A stretch of DNA of 56,758 nucleotides from an uncultured Rhodospirillaceae bacterium (GTDB taxonomy: Bacteria; Pseudomonadota; Alphaproteobacteria; Rhodospirillales; Magnetospirillaceae), in contig CAJANL010000174.1 in the NCBI GenBank assembly GCA_903941105.1, forward strand, positions 1-56,758, in the 5' to 3' direction. Position 1 is the stretch's first letter. The number at the start of each line of letters is the position of its first letter. Shown here one piece after another: positions 37,404 through 46,553 of this stretch. Made by a program: the position numbers and the translations under genes. Below the pieces are notes generated by a model, which saw nothing but the letters and a program-made list of their open reading frames with translations, ran no database searches and was not told where the DNA came from.

Positions 37404-39551
37404 TCACAGCACCACCCGCCGCCCTTCGCGCAAGGAATCCAGCACGGCGATGGTGGCGAGCGAGGTTTCCACCAGCTCGGCCTCGTCCACCGGCGCCGGG
37501 CCGCCGGCCGCCACGGCGGCGACGAAGGCCTCCAGCTCGGCGCGGTGGCCCTTGTCCTGCCCCAGCTTGGCCTTCTCGACCCGGGTGCGGCCGCCCTCGG
37601 TGACCGAGAGGCTGAGGAAGTTGTCGATGCCGACCACCGTTCCGCCCGCGAAACACTCGAAGCGTTCCTTGGAATGGGACGAATCGCCCAGCGCGGTGTA
37701 GACGATGGTGGCCAGCCCGCCATCGGCGAAGGAGAGCGTCACGGTGAGGTCGTCGCAGCCGCCATGGGTGGCGCGCGCCGCATCGGCCTGCACCGCCGTG
37801 ATGGCGCTGCCCGAGAGGGTGCGGGCGAGATCGATGAAGTGGCAGACCTCGCCCAGGATGCGGCCGCCGCCCTCTTCGGCGGCATTGACCCAGCTCTCGG
37901 CCGGCAGCGCCCCGGCATTGACCCGCAGCAGCAGCATCTTCGGTCCGGCATGACGGGTGAGCAGGCCCTTGGCCTTGACCGTCATGGGGGCGAAGCGGCG
38001 GTTGAAGCCCACCAGGAAGAACCCGGCCGAGACAGTGCGCGCCTCGATCACCTGGGCGAGTTGGGCGCGGTCGAGCGCCAGCGGCTTCTCGACGATCACC
38101 GACTTGCCGGCGGCCAGGGCGCGGGCGGTCAGCTCGGCGTGGTTGGAGTGCCGCGTCGCCACCAGCACCGCGTTGATGGCGGGGTCGGCCAGCAGCTCGC
38201 CGAGATCGGTGGTGCAATGGCCGAAGCCGAAGGCGCTCTTGGCGTGCTCGGCGGTCTGGCCCCGGGTGGTGCAGATGGTGCGCAGCTCGACCGCCGGCAG
38301 GCGCTTGAGTTCCGGCAGCAGCACGGTGCGGGCGAACGATCCCGCCCCCACCACGCCCAGCACGCAACGGCCGGCGGCGGGGCGCGCCTGGGGCAGCACG
38401 GTGCGGGCCGGCTTCGTTGCGCCATCGTAACGTAGCACCACGCCCAGGCAGGGCTCGCCGCCGGTGACCAGGCCATAGGCGGCCTCGGCGTCGTCGAAGG
38501 CGAAGCGGTGGGTGATCAGGGCGCCGATGTCGAGGTGCCGGCGCAGGGCGGGGTCCATCAGCCGGACGCATTCCCGGAGGTTCTCCGCCTCGGTCCAGCG
38601 CACCCAGCCCGTGGGATACTTGACGCCGCGTCCCTCGAAATCATCGTCGTAGCGCCCGGGGCCGTAGGAGCGCGACACCATCAGCCGCAGCTCCTTCTTC
38701 ATGAAGGCGGCGTAGGGGAATTCGGTGCCGGTCTTGCCGACCATGACCACGGCGGCACGGTCGCGCGCCAGCTCGGCCGCCAGCTCCAGGGGTTCCGACG
38801 AGTCGGTGGCGGCGGCGATCAGGATGCCGTCGCAGCCCAAGCCGCCGGTCAGGGCCGCCACCGCCTCGGGCAGGCCGGGCTCGCCCAGCCTCCAGGTCAG
38901 CTCGGCGCCGGTCTTGCGGGCGAGGTCGAGGCGGGCGGGGTTGACGTCGACGGCGATGACGCGGACGCCCGACAGGCTCAGCAACTGGGCCGCCAACTGG
39001 CCCACCAGCCCGACCCCCAGCACCGCCACGGTGTCGCCCAGCTGGGGCGCCAGATTGCGCACTCCCGCCATGGCGATGGCGGCCAGGGTGCCGAAACAGG
39101 CCTGCTCGTCGGGCACGCCATCGGGAATCGGGGCGGCGAGGTTGCGCGGCACCACGTTCAGCTCGGCATGGTTGGCGAGCCCGGCCCCGGCCATGGCGAC
39201 GCGCTGGCCGACCTGGAAGGCGCCCTCCAGCCCGGCCCCCACGGCGACCACCTCGCCGGCGGCGGAATAGCCCAGCGGCAGCGGCTCGTCGAGGCGGGCC
39301 ATCACCGCCTTGAAGGTGGACATCAGGCCGTCGCGGCGGGCCTTGTCGAGCACCTTGCGCACCAGATCGGGGCGCTCCTTGGCCTTGCCGGCGAGGCTCT
39401 TCTTGGCGAAGTCGATGACCATGCGCTCGGTGCCGGCCGAAATCAGCGACGCTCGCGTTGCCACCAGCAACGAGCCACCCTTGGCACGCGGTTCCGGCAC
39501 CTCCTTGAGGGCCAGCTTGCCCGACTTCGCGCTCTGGATGACCTGTTTCAT
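37404..39551 (-). CDS. Bi-domain oxidoreductase: alcohol-dehydrogenase-like + Gfo/Idh/MocA
   Basis: A 715-residue fusion. Residues ~1-385 form a medium-chain zinc-type dehydrogenase with GVGLVGQLAAQLL nucleotide binding and GYSAAGEVVAVG; residues ~400-715 form a Gfo/Idh/MocA dehydrogenase with GVVGAGSFA and VEKPLAL. Such fusions occur in surface-polysaccharide clusters beside asparagine-synthase-type amidotransferases; their reaction is not established. The ATG at 39551 matches the usual MKQVIQSAKSGKL start. It is divergent from asnB (39622) across 70 bp. Confidence 0.9.
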   Translation of the reverse strand: MKQVIQSAKSGKLALKEVPEPRAKGGSLLVATRASLISAGTERMVIDFAKKSLAGKAKERPDLVRKVLDKARRDGLMSTFKAVMARLDEPLPLGYSAAGEVVAVGAGLEGAFQVGQRVAMAGAGLANHAELNVVPRNLAAPIPDGVPDEQACFGTLAAIAMAGVRNLAPQLGDTVAVLGVGLVGQLAAQLLSLSGVRVIAVDVNPARLDLARKTGAELTWRLGEPGLPEAVAALTGGLGCDGILIAAATDSSEPLELAAELARDRAAVVMVGKTGTEFPYAAFMKKELRLMVSRSYGPGRYDDDFEGRGVKYPTGWVRWTEAENLRECVRLMDPALRRHLDIGALITHRFAFDDAEAAYGLVTGGEPCLGVVLRYDGATKPARTVLPQARPAAGRCVLGVVGAGSFARTVLLPELKRLPAVELRTICTTRGQTAEHAKSAFGFGHCTTDLGELLADPAINAVLVATRHSNHAELTARALAAGKSVIVEKPLALDRAQLAQVIEARTVSAGFFLVGFNRRFAPMTVKAKGLLTRHAGPKMLLLRVNAGALPAESWVNAAEEGGGRILGEVCHFIDLARTLSGSAITAVQADAARATHGGCDDLTVTLSFADGGLATIVYTALGDSSHSKERFECFAGGTVVGIDNFLSLSVTEGGRTRVEKAKLGQDKGHRAELEAFVAAVAAGGPAPVDEAELVETSLATIAVLDSLREGRRVVL

Positions 39552-39621
39552 GGAATCCCGCCTAGCCCAACCGCCTCCCCAAAGGCTATATACGGTCAAC
39601 TCTGGTCCAGGGGAAAGTCAC

Positions 39622-41364
39622 ATGTGCGGCCTGGCCGCCATTCTCGCCGCCGCCACAGCCCCCCGGCCCGTCGATGCCGCCGAGCTGGTGCGCATCCGCG
39701 ACCGCATGACGGCGCGCGGACCGGACGGCGCCGGGCTGTGGCTGGCCGAGGATGGCCGGGTCGGGCTGGCGCATCGCCGCCTTTCCATCATCGACCTGTC
39801 CGATGCCGGCACCCAGCCGCTGGCCAGCACCTGCGGGCGATATCGCATCGTCTTCAACGGCGAGATCTATAATTACCGCGCGCTGCGCGCCGAGCTGGAG
39901 GCGGCGGGGGTGGCCTTCCACTCCCACACCGACACCGAGGTGGTGCTCGAACTCTATCGTCGCCACGGCCGCGACTGCCTCGGCCGGCTGCGCGGCATGT
40001 TTGCCTTTGCCCTGTGGGACGCGGACCGGGGCGGCCTGTTGCTGGCCCGTGACCCGTTCGGCATCAAGCCGCTCTATATCGCCGACGATGGCAAGACGCT
40101 GCGCGTCGCCTCGCAGGTCAAGGCGCTGCTCGCCGGCGGCGCGGTCGATACCGCGTCCGACCCGGCCGGTCATGCCGGCTTCTTTCTGTGGGGCCACGTT
40201 CCCGAGCCGCACACGCTTTATCGCGGCATCCGTGCCCTGCCGGCCGGATCGTGGCTGTGGGCGGGGGCGGCGGGCGAGCGAACCGAGGGGCGCTTCTTCG
40301 ACCTGCGGGCCGAGCTGGCAGCCTGTTCCGGCCCCGTAACGGATCTGGGCGAGGCCCTGCGCGACAGTATGCGGCATCATCTGGTCGCCGACGTGCCGGT
40401 GGGGGTGTTCCTGTCGTCGGGGCTGGATTCCACCCTGCTGGCGGCGCTGGCGGCGGAGCTGTCTCCACAGCCGCCGCGCAGCGTGACGCTGGGCTTCGCC
40501 GAATTCGCCGGCACCGCCAAGGATGAGGTACCGCTAGCCGAGGCGGTGGCGGCGCATTACGGCACCACGCACGCCACCGTGCGGGTGACGGCGGCCGATT
40601 TCGCCGCCGCCAGGTCGCAGATCCTCGACGACATGGACCAGCCTTCGGTGGACGGCGTCAACACCTGGTTCGTGGCGCGTGCCGCCCGGCAGCAGGGCCT
40701 CAAGGTGGCGCTGTCGGGCCTGGGCGGCGACGAGCTGTTCGCCGGCTACATGGATTTCCGGCAAATCCCCAGGCTGGCCCACGCCGTGGCGCCGCTGCGG
40801 CTGTTGCCCGGGCTGGGCAAGGCGGTGCGCATGGCGACCGCGCCGTGGATCGGGCGGGTCGCCTCGCCCAAGCTGGCCGGGGTGCTGGAGTGGGGCGGCA
40901 GCTTCGGCGGTGCCTACCTGCTCAGGCGTGGCATGTTCATGCCGTGGGAGCTCGACCGGGTGCTCGACCCCGACATGGCCCGCGCGGGCTGGCGGGAGTT
41001 GAAGACGGCGGCGACCCTGGGCGGCGCGGTGGACGGCATCGGCTCGGACCGGCTCAAGGTGACGGCGCTGGAGACGGCGTTCTATATGCGCAACCAGTTG
41101 CTGCGCGATTCCGACTGGGCCGGCATGGCGCATTCGCTGGAAATCCGCACCCCCCTGGTGGATGTCGGCCTGTTCCGCGCCGTGATTGCCGCCACACCCC
41201 TCCCCGGCAAGCGGGACATGGCCGCCACCGCGCGGCCGGCTCTGCCCCCGGCGGTGATGGAAAAGCCCAAGACGGGCTTCTTCGTTCCTGTAGCGGAATG
41301 GCTTGGCGAGGCCAATTTGCGTGGTTGGGCCCGCCGGGTGCACACTGAATTTGCGAGCCGTTGA
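39622..41364 (+). CDS. asnB: Asparagine synthase-like glutamine amidotransferase 1
   Basis: A class II glutamine amidotransferase (580 residues). The catalytic Cys2 follows the initiator (MCGLAAI), the N-terminal domain has FNGEIYNYRAL, and the ATP-pyrophosphatase loop is SSGLDS (265-270), where typical AsnB has SGGxDS. In O-antigen/EPS loci these proteins (WbpS type) amidate uronic acids or other sugar carboxylates rather than aspartate (inference). The next gene, a SIS protein, is 22 bp downstream. A second paralogue lies at 44543-46405. Confidence 0.93.
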   Translation: MCGLAAILAAATAPRPVDAAELVRIRDRMTARGPDGAGLWLAEDGRVGLAHRRLSIIDLSDAGTQPLASTCGRYRIVFNGEIYNYRALRAELEAAGVAFHSHTDTEVVLELYRRHGRDCLGRLRGMFAFALWDADRGGLLLARDPFGIKPLYIADDGKTLRVASQVKALLAGGAVDTASDPAGHAGFFLWGHVPEPHTLYRGIRALPAGSWLWAGAAGERTEGRFFDLRAELAACSGPVTDLGEALRDSMRHHLVADVPVGVFLSSGLDSTLLAALAAELSPQPPRSVTLGFAEFAGTAKDEVPLAEAVAAHYGTTHATVRVTAADFAAARSQILDDMDQPSVDGVNTWFVARAARQQGLKVALSGLGGDELFAGYMDFRQIPRLAHAVAPLRLLPGLGKAVRMATAPWIGRVASPKLAGVLEWGGSFGGAYLLRRGMFMPWELDRVLDPDMARAGWRELKTAATLGGAVDGIGSDRLKVTALETAFYMRNQLLRDSDWAGMAHSLEIRTPLVDVGLFRAVIAATPLPGKRDMAATARPALPPAVMEKPKTGFFVPVAEWLGEANLRGWARRVHTEFASR

Positions 41365-41386
41365 AAATATTGGTAACAACGAGGCC

Positions 41387-42007
41387 ATGAGCTTTCCCGA
41401 CCGCCCCTACGACTCCATCGCCGGCTTCTTCGATGCCTATGCCGGTCAATTGGCCGCCGCCGCCGCCTCGGTATCCCGCGAGGCGCTCGACCGGGCGCAG
41501 GCCCTGCTGGGCGAGGCCATCGGCCGTGACGCCCACGTTTATGCCTGCGGCAACGGCGGCTCGGCCGCCATCTCCAATCATCTGGTGTGCGACCACGCCC
41601 GCGGCGTCTCGGCCGATACCGGCCTGCGGCCCCGGGTGCACAGCCTGTCGGCGACGGTGGAAATTCTCACCGCCATCGCCAACGACGTCGACTACGCCGA
41701 GGTCTTCGCCCACCAGCTCAAGCTGCTGGCGCGGCCGGGCGACGTGCTGGTGACCATCAGCTCGTCGGGCAATTCCGAGAATGTGGTGCGGGCGGTGGAG
41801 TGGGCGCGTGCCAACGGCATGGCCACCATCGCCATGACCGGCTTCGGCGGCGGGCGCACCGCCGCCCTGGCCGACGTCAACCTGCACGTCGCCGCCGACA
41901 ATTACGGCGTGGTCGAGGACCTGCACCAGTCGCTGATGCATGTGCTGGCCCAATACATCCGCCTGGCCCGCATGCCGGCGGCGCTGGTTTCCGAGCGGAA
42001 CTTCTGA
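41387..42007 (+). CDS. SIS-domain sugar-phosphate isomerase (GmhA-like)
   Basis: A 206-residue SIS protein with ACGNGGSAAISNHLVCDHARG (core 54-68) and TISSSGNSENVV. It is a GmhA relative but lacks GmhA's exact AQHLAAE segment, so it may act on a different heptose or ketose phosphate. The ATG at 41387 is within 22 bp of asnB and 2 bp before wecB at its other end, so asnB-SIS-wecB are one operon. Substrate inferred only from fold. Confidence 0.82.
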   Translation: MSFPDRPYDSIAGFFDAYAGQLAAAAASVSREALDRAQALLGEAIGRDAHVYACGNGGSAAISNHLVCDHARGVSADTGLRPRVHSLSATVEILTAIANDVDYAEVFAHQLKLLARPGDVLVTISSSGNSENVVRAVEWARANGMATIAMTGFGGGRTAALADVNLHVAADNYGVVEDLHQSLMHVLAQYIRLARMPAALVSERNF

Positions 42008-42009
42008 CC

Positions 42010-43110
42010 ATGGCGATCCGCTCGGTGCTCTGCGTGGTGGGGGCGAGGCCCAACTTCATGAAAGTGGGGCCGCTGATTCCGGCGCTCGCCGCCCGTGGTC
42101 TGGCGGCGCCCCTGGTTCATACCGGCCAGCACTACGACGTGGCCATGAACGACCGCTTCTTCGCCGAACTCGGTCTGCCGCAGCCCGACGTCAATCTCGA
42201 AGTCGGCTCGGGCAGCCACGCGGTGCAGACCGGTGAGATCATGCGCCGCTTTGAGACGGTGCTGGACGAGCGGGCGCCGACGGCGGTCCTGGTGGTGGGA
42301 GACGTTAATTCCACCATCGCCTGCGCCCTGGTGGCGGCCAAGAAGGGCATCATCGTGGTGCATGTGGAGGCCGGCCTGCGCAGCTATGACCGCACCATGC
42401 CGGAAGAGATCAACCGGGTGCTGACCGACCAGATCTCCGATTTCCTCTTCACCACCGAGGCCGGCGCGCTGGCCAATCTGGTGCGCGAGGGCATCGACCC
42501 CGCCCGGGTGTTCCTGGTCGGCAATGTGATGATCGACACTCTGGTGGCCAATCTCGACAATGCGCTACCCGCTGCCGCGACCCTGGCGGCGCACGGGGCG
42601 GCATTTTCAAGCGGCTACGTCCTGGTGACGCTGCATCGGCCGTCCAATGTGGACGATCCGGTGGCGCTGGCCGGATTGGTGGACTGCCTGGCGGAGATGG
42701 CGGCCGAGGCGCCGGTGGCGTTCCCCATGCATCCCCGCACCCGCGCCCGTATCGCGGCGGCGGGGCTGTCGGACCGGCTGTCCGGACCCTCCATCGCCTT
42801 GCTGCCTCCCGCCGGCTATCTGGAAATGCTGGGTCTGATGCGCTCCGCCCGGATGGTGGTGACCGATTCGGGCGGTATCCAGGAAGAGACCACCGCGCTG
42901 GGGGTTCCCTGCCTGACGGTGCGCGACAACACCGAGCGCCCCATCACCGTCACCGACGGCACCAACACCCTGGTGGGCACCGATCCGGCCCGGGTGCTGG
43001 CGGCGTTCCGTCATACCCTCGCCACCGGCGGCAAGGCCGGCCGCGTCCCTCATCTGTGGGACGGCCATTCCGCCTCGCGCATCGCCGCCGTACTGGCCGA
43101 GAAGCTTTAG
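42010..43110 (+). CDS. wecB: UDP-N-acetylglucosamine 2-epimerase (non-hydrolysing)
   Basis: Interconverts UDP-GlcNAc and UDP-ManNAc. The 366-residue protein has GARPNFMKVGPLI (11-23), GDVNST, VEAGLRSYDRTMPEEINR and SGGIQEETTALGVP, all typical of WecB. It starts 2 bp after the SIS gene. Its TAG stop (43108-43110) lies in the TTAG flank of MITE copy 2, so the stop codon belongs to the target duplication. Confidence 0.94.
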   Translation: MAIRSVLCVVGARPNFMKVGPLIPALAARGLAAPLVHTGQHYDVAMNDRFFAELGLPQPDVNLEVGSGSHAVQTGEIMRRFETVLDERAPTAVLVVGDVNSTIACALVAAKKGIIVVHVEAGLRSYDRTMPEEINRVLTDQISDFLFTTEAGALANLVREGIDPARVFLVGNVMIDTLVANLDNALPAAATLAAHGAAFSSGYVLVTLHRPSNVDDPVALAGLVDCLAEMAAEAPVAFPMHPRTRARIAAAGLSDRLSGPSIALLPPAGYLEMLGLMRSARMVVTDSGGIQEETTALGVPCLTVRDNTERPITVTDGTNTLVGTDPARVLAAFRHTLATGGKAGRVPHLWDGHSASRIAAVLAEKL

Positions 43111-43281
43111 CCGGGTGCGGAAAAACTCAACTTTCCTTTCGTCATTCCCGCGAAGGCGGGAATCCATGCGTCCGGCAGCACAGCATATGGCGGCAAATGC
43201 CAGTCCTTGCCCCAACATGGACCCGCGCCTTCGCGGGGGTGACGAGAAGAAGGATGGTGGGAAGAGTTTTTCCGCACCCTG
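43111..43281. mobile_element. MITE-like element, copy 2
   Basis: 171 bp, about 93% identical to copy 1, with 18-bp terminal inverted repeats (left end with one mismatch, CCGGGTGCGG...) and TTAG flanks at 43107-43110 and 43282-43285. It is non-coding, with the same internal palindrome ATTCCCGCGAAGGCGGGAAT. It sits exactly between the stop codons of wecB and the O-antigen ligase-like gene. Confidence 0.88.
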
Positions 43282-44541
43282 TTAGCCGGCCGGGTTGCTC
43301 CCAGCCGGTTTATGCAACGCCAGCACCAGAAACGCGGCGGTGAGCCACAGCGCGGTCTGCCACCAGCTCTGCCAGAAGCCGTAGGACACCACCGAGACGC
43401 AGAAGGTGCCGGCCAGCACCGCCGCGGCGGCACCCCTCGGCAGGCGTCCCTCAAGCCGGTCGATGCGCCGCATGAGCACCAGCAGGAACGCCACCAGCGC
43501 CGCCACGCCGGGCAGGCCCAGTTCCAGCCAGACCTGCATCACCGCGTTGTGGGGATGCAGCGGCAGCATGGATTCGATGACCTCGACCGCGACGCTGCCG
43601 TCGGGAGCGATCCGCTTGAGCCGCACCTCGTCGTCGGCCCCCGGCATGGTGCGCGAGGCGTCCATGCCCCAGCCGCGCCAGGGATGCTCGGCGATGCGCT
43701 GGGCGGTGAAGCTCCAGATGGTCAGGCGGTGATGGGCCGAGTTGGGCACCCAGGTCCAGTTCTGCAGGGTGTGTTGCGGCGGCGGAACCTCGCGCATGGC
43801 GGTGGGCAGGGCCACCGCCATCATCACTACCAGCACCGCCAGGGCACGCAATGCCAGGCGCGGTGCCACCGCCATGGCGCCGGCCATGGCGGCGGCGGCG
43901 AGCACCGCCAGGCGGGTCGAGGTGCTGTCGCTGAGCAGCAGCAGCAGCATGGCCACTCCGGTCAGCAGGACGGTCGGCAGGGTGCGAAGGCGCCCTGCCA
44001 GCAGCAGGGCGATGGGCCAGGCGACGATGGCCACCACGGTGGCGCCCCGGTTGAGATGGCTCTTCTGCCCGACCATGGGGTCGCCCTTGAGGGCCAGGAC
44101 GGCGTGGGTGACGCTGAGATGAATGGCGTAATCCAGCGTCAGCACCACCACCATGGCGGCCGTCGCGACGCTCAGGGCCTGCCCGATCCGCCGTCGTTGC
44201 CCGGCGGTCACCGCCATGGCCGCCGTCACCGTCGCGGCGCCGAGCACGGCGGTGGTCGCCAGCTTGGCCGCTCCCTTTACCGCTTGGGTCGGGTCAAGCG
44301 CCCAGGCGGCGCTGATCAGGGCCCACAGGCACAGCAGCAGCGGTCCGGCGGCCAGCGGCCAGTCGACGCGCCGCCACGAGCGCCGCCGCAACAATTGCGG
44401 CAGGGTGGCGAGGCCGGTGGCGGCGCCGAGCGGCGCCACCCCGAGGGGGGCGAATACCGCCGCCACCGGCAACAGGGCGGCCGCCACCGTCAATGCCCAG
44501 GCCGCCAGCGAATCTTCCCAGGCCGAGCCGTCCGCCGTCAT
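43282..44541 (-). CDS. O-antigen ligase/polymerase-like membrane protein
   Basis: A 419-residue polytopic protein (about 10-12 hydrophobic segments) of the WaaL/Wzy/RfaL superfamily. The periplasmic signature HPHNAVMQVWLELGLPG lies near residue 330, preceded by the HPWRGWGMDASR segment. It joins O-antigen to lipid A core or polymerises repeat units. Its TAA stop (43282-43284) lies in the TTAG flank of MITE copy 2. It follows the second asnB by one base and is probably co-transcribed. Confidence 0.88.
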   Translation of the reverse strand: MTADGSAWEDSLAAWALTVAAALLPVAAVFAPLGVAPLGAATGLATLPQLLRRRSWRRVDWPLAAGPLLLCLWALISAAWALDPTQAVKGAAKLATTAVLGAATVTAAMAVTAGQRRRIGQALSVATAAMVVVLTLDYAIHLSVTHAVLALKGDPMVGQKSHLNRGATVVAIVAWPIALLLAGRLRTLPTVLLTGVAMLLLLLSDSTSTRLAVLAAAAMAGAMAVAPRLALRALAVLVVMMAVALPTAMREVPPPQHTLQNWTWVPNSAHHRLTIWSFTAQRIAEHPWRGWGMDASRTMPGADDEVRLKRIAPDGSVAVEVIESMLPLHPHNAVMQVWLELGLPGVAALVAFLLVLMRRIDRLEGRLPRGAAAAVLAGTFCVSVVSYGFWQSWWQTALWLTAAFLVLALHKPAGSNPAG

Positions 44542-44542
44542 C

Positions 44543-46405
44543 CTATCGTCCCTGTCCCCGCTGCCACGCTTCGAGCACCAGCAGCGCCCAAATCTTCAAG
44601 GAATGGTCCCGCCGCCCGCCGGCCTGCTCGGCCAGCAATCGCGCCACCGGCGCCCACTCCAGCCCCAGCTCGGTCAGGCGCGGCCTGGTCAGGCGTTGCG
44701 CCACCAGACCCTTCAGCTCGCCCTGCAGCCACACCCCCATGGGCGGGTTGAAGCCCAGCTTGGGGCGGTCGACGATGGCGGCGGGCAGCAGACGGCGTGC
44801 CGCCGCTTTCAGCAGGGTCTTCTTTCCGTGGGCGAAGCGCAAGGCCGGCGACAGCTTGCCCACCGCCTCAACCAGCCGGTGGTCGAGCAGGGGCAGCCGC
44901 AGTTCGAGCGCCACCGCCATGCTCATGGCGTCGCCATAGGCCAGCAGGTTGCCGGGCAGGAATGATTCCAGGTCGGTCTGCTGCATGGCGTCGAGCGGCT
45001 GGGCCGAAGGCGAGCGGCGGTAGAGTTCGGCGATGGGCCGTGGCGGCGGGTGCGGCAGCCCCAGCAGTTCGGCGCGCTCGGCGGGGTCGAAATACTCCAC
45101 CCAGGAGGCATAGCGCTCCGGCGCCGGCAGGGCACCGGCGGCGAGGAACTCGCGGGCGCGGCGCAGGCCGTGGCGGCCACGGCTGCTCTCGGGGATCAGC
45201 CCGGCGGCGGTGGCGGCGGCGGCCCGCAGCGGACGGGGAACCAGACGGGCGTACCGCTCGGCCCACAGGCCGCCCTGATAGCGGGGATAGCCGCCGAACA
45301 CCTCGTCGCCGGCATCGCCCACCAGGGCGACAGTGACATGTTGCCGAGCCTTGGCCGACAGGTCGTGGATCAAGAGCGCGGTGGGATTGCCGAACGGCTC
45401 GCCGAAATGGCGCACCATGTCGTCGAGCAGTCGCGCCGCCTCGGGCCGGGCGGGCAGTTCGGTGTGGGTCGAGCCGATATGGGCCGCCACCGCCGCCGCG
45501 GCGTCGCGCTCGTCATAGGCGGCCTCGTCGAAGGTCATGGTGAAGGTGCGCGGTGGCGGCGCTCCCTCGGCGCGGCGCTGCTCCGCCATTAGGGCGGCGA
45601 TCACCGAGCTGTCGATGCCGCCGGACAGGAAGCATCCCACCTCGACGTCGGCCACCAGCCGGGCGGCCACCGCCTGCTTCAGCAGCGGCATCAGTTCCTC
45701 CACCGCCTCGTCGAGGGAGGGGGAACGCTCGCCGGTGTAGCGGGGCCGCCACCAGCGGCCGGTCTCGACGCGGCCGTCCTGCCAGGTCAGCCAGCAGCCG
45801 GGCTCCAGCTTGGAGATGCCGCCATGCAGGGTGCGCGGCGCCGGCACGTAGAGGCAGGCGAGGTATTCGGACAGCGCCTGGCGGTCGGGGGCGAGGTCGA
45901 TGCCGGGATGGGCGCGCAGGGCATGGATCTCCGAGGCGAAGGCCAGGCCTCCGCCGGGGAGTGGCGCATAGACCAGCGGCTTGACCCCCAGCCGGTCGCG
46001 CACCAGGGTCAAGCGGCGCTGGGCGCGGTCCCACAGCGCGAAGGCGAACATTCCCAGCAGGCGGTCGAGCGCCGCCAGTCCATGGCGGGCCAGCAGGCGC
46101 AGCAGCACCTCGGTGTCTGAAGAGGAGCCGAAGCTCTCGCCCGCCGCCTCAAGCTCGGCCCTCAGGGCACGGTAATTGTAGATTTCGCCGTTGAAGGCGA
46201 TGACGAAGCGGCCGCATGGACTTTGCATCGGCTGGGCGCCGCCGCTGGACAGGTCGATTACCGCCAGCCGGGTATGCACCAGCCCGCAGCCGCCCTCGGG
46301 ATCGCTCCATTGTCCGTGGCCGTCGGGGCCGCGATGGGCGAGGCGGGCGGCCATCTCCGCCAGAAGGTCGGTGGATGCCCCGGTGCTGCCGGCGATGCCG
46401 CACAT
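44543..46405 (-). CDS. asnB: Asparagine synthase-like glutamine amidotransferase 2
   Basis: A 620-residue class II amidotransferase: Cys2 in MCGIAGSTG, RGPDGHG, FNGEIYNYRAL, and the canonical pyrophosphate loop SGGIDS (261-266). It is closer to regular AsnB than paralogue 1. The ATG at 46405 is needed to expose Cys2. It may amidate a glycan carboxylate or make asparagine. One base separates it from the O-antigen ligase-like gene; it is divergent from the GT2 gene. Confidence 0.93.
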   Translation of the reverse strand: MCGIAGSTGASTDLLAEMAARLAHRGPDGHGQWSDPEGGCGLVHTRLAVIDLSSGGAQPMQSPCGRFVIAFNGEIYNYRALRAELEAAGESFGSSSDTEVLLRLLARHGLAALDRLLGMFAFALWDRAQRRLTLVRDRLGVKPLVYAPLPGGGLAFASEIHALRAHPGIDLAPDRQALSEYLACLYVPAPRTLHGGISKLEPGCWLTWQDGRVETGRWWRPRYTGERSPSLDEAVEELMPLLKQAVAARLVADVEVGCFLSGGIDSSVIAALMAEQRRAEGAPPPRTFTMTFDEAAYDERDAAAAVAAHIGSTHTELPARPEAARLLDDMVRHFGEPFGNPTALLIHDLSAKARQHVTVALVGDAGDEVFGGYPRYQGGLWAERYARLVPRPLRAAAATAAGLIPESSRGRHGLRRAREFLAAGALPAPERYASWVEYFDPAERAELLGLPHPPPRPIAELYRRSPSAQPLDAMQQTDLESFLPGNLLAYGDAMSMAVALELRLPLLDHRLVEAVGKLSPALRFAHGKKTLLKAAARRLLPAAIVDRPKLGFNPPMGVWLQGELKGLVAQRLTRPRLTELGLEWAPVARLLAEQAGGRRDHSLKIWALLVLEAWQRGQGR

Positions 46406-46553
46406 GGACGCTGGACCCACCCCGTTGCTGACGACTCCTGCCTTCTACACGCTGCCCCGTTTAAAACCAAGTGCTTATGCCGCGAGGGATTGGTATTGGA
46501 CCGGGCATGGCGGACGGGCTATAGATCGTGCGGATTCGCGCAGGAAGGTACGG

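Noticed and set aside
46496..46526. TTGGAC ... TATAGA as a promoter for the GT2 operon
   Set aside because: Only partial matches to -35 and -10 with 18-bp spacing; too weak to list as a feature.
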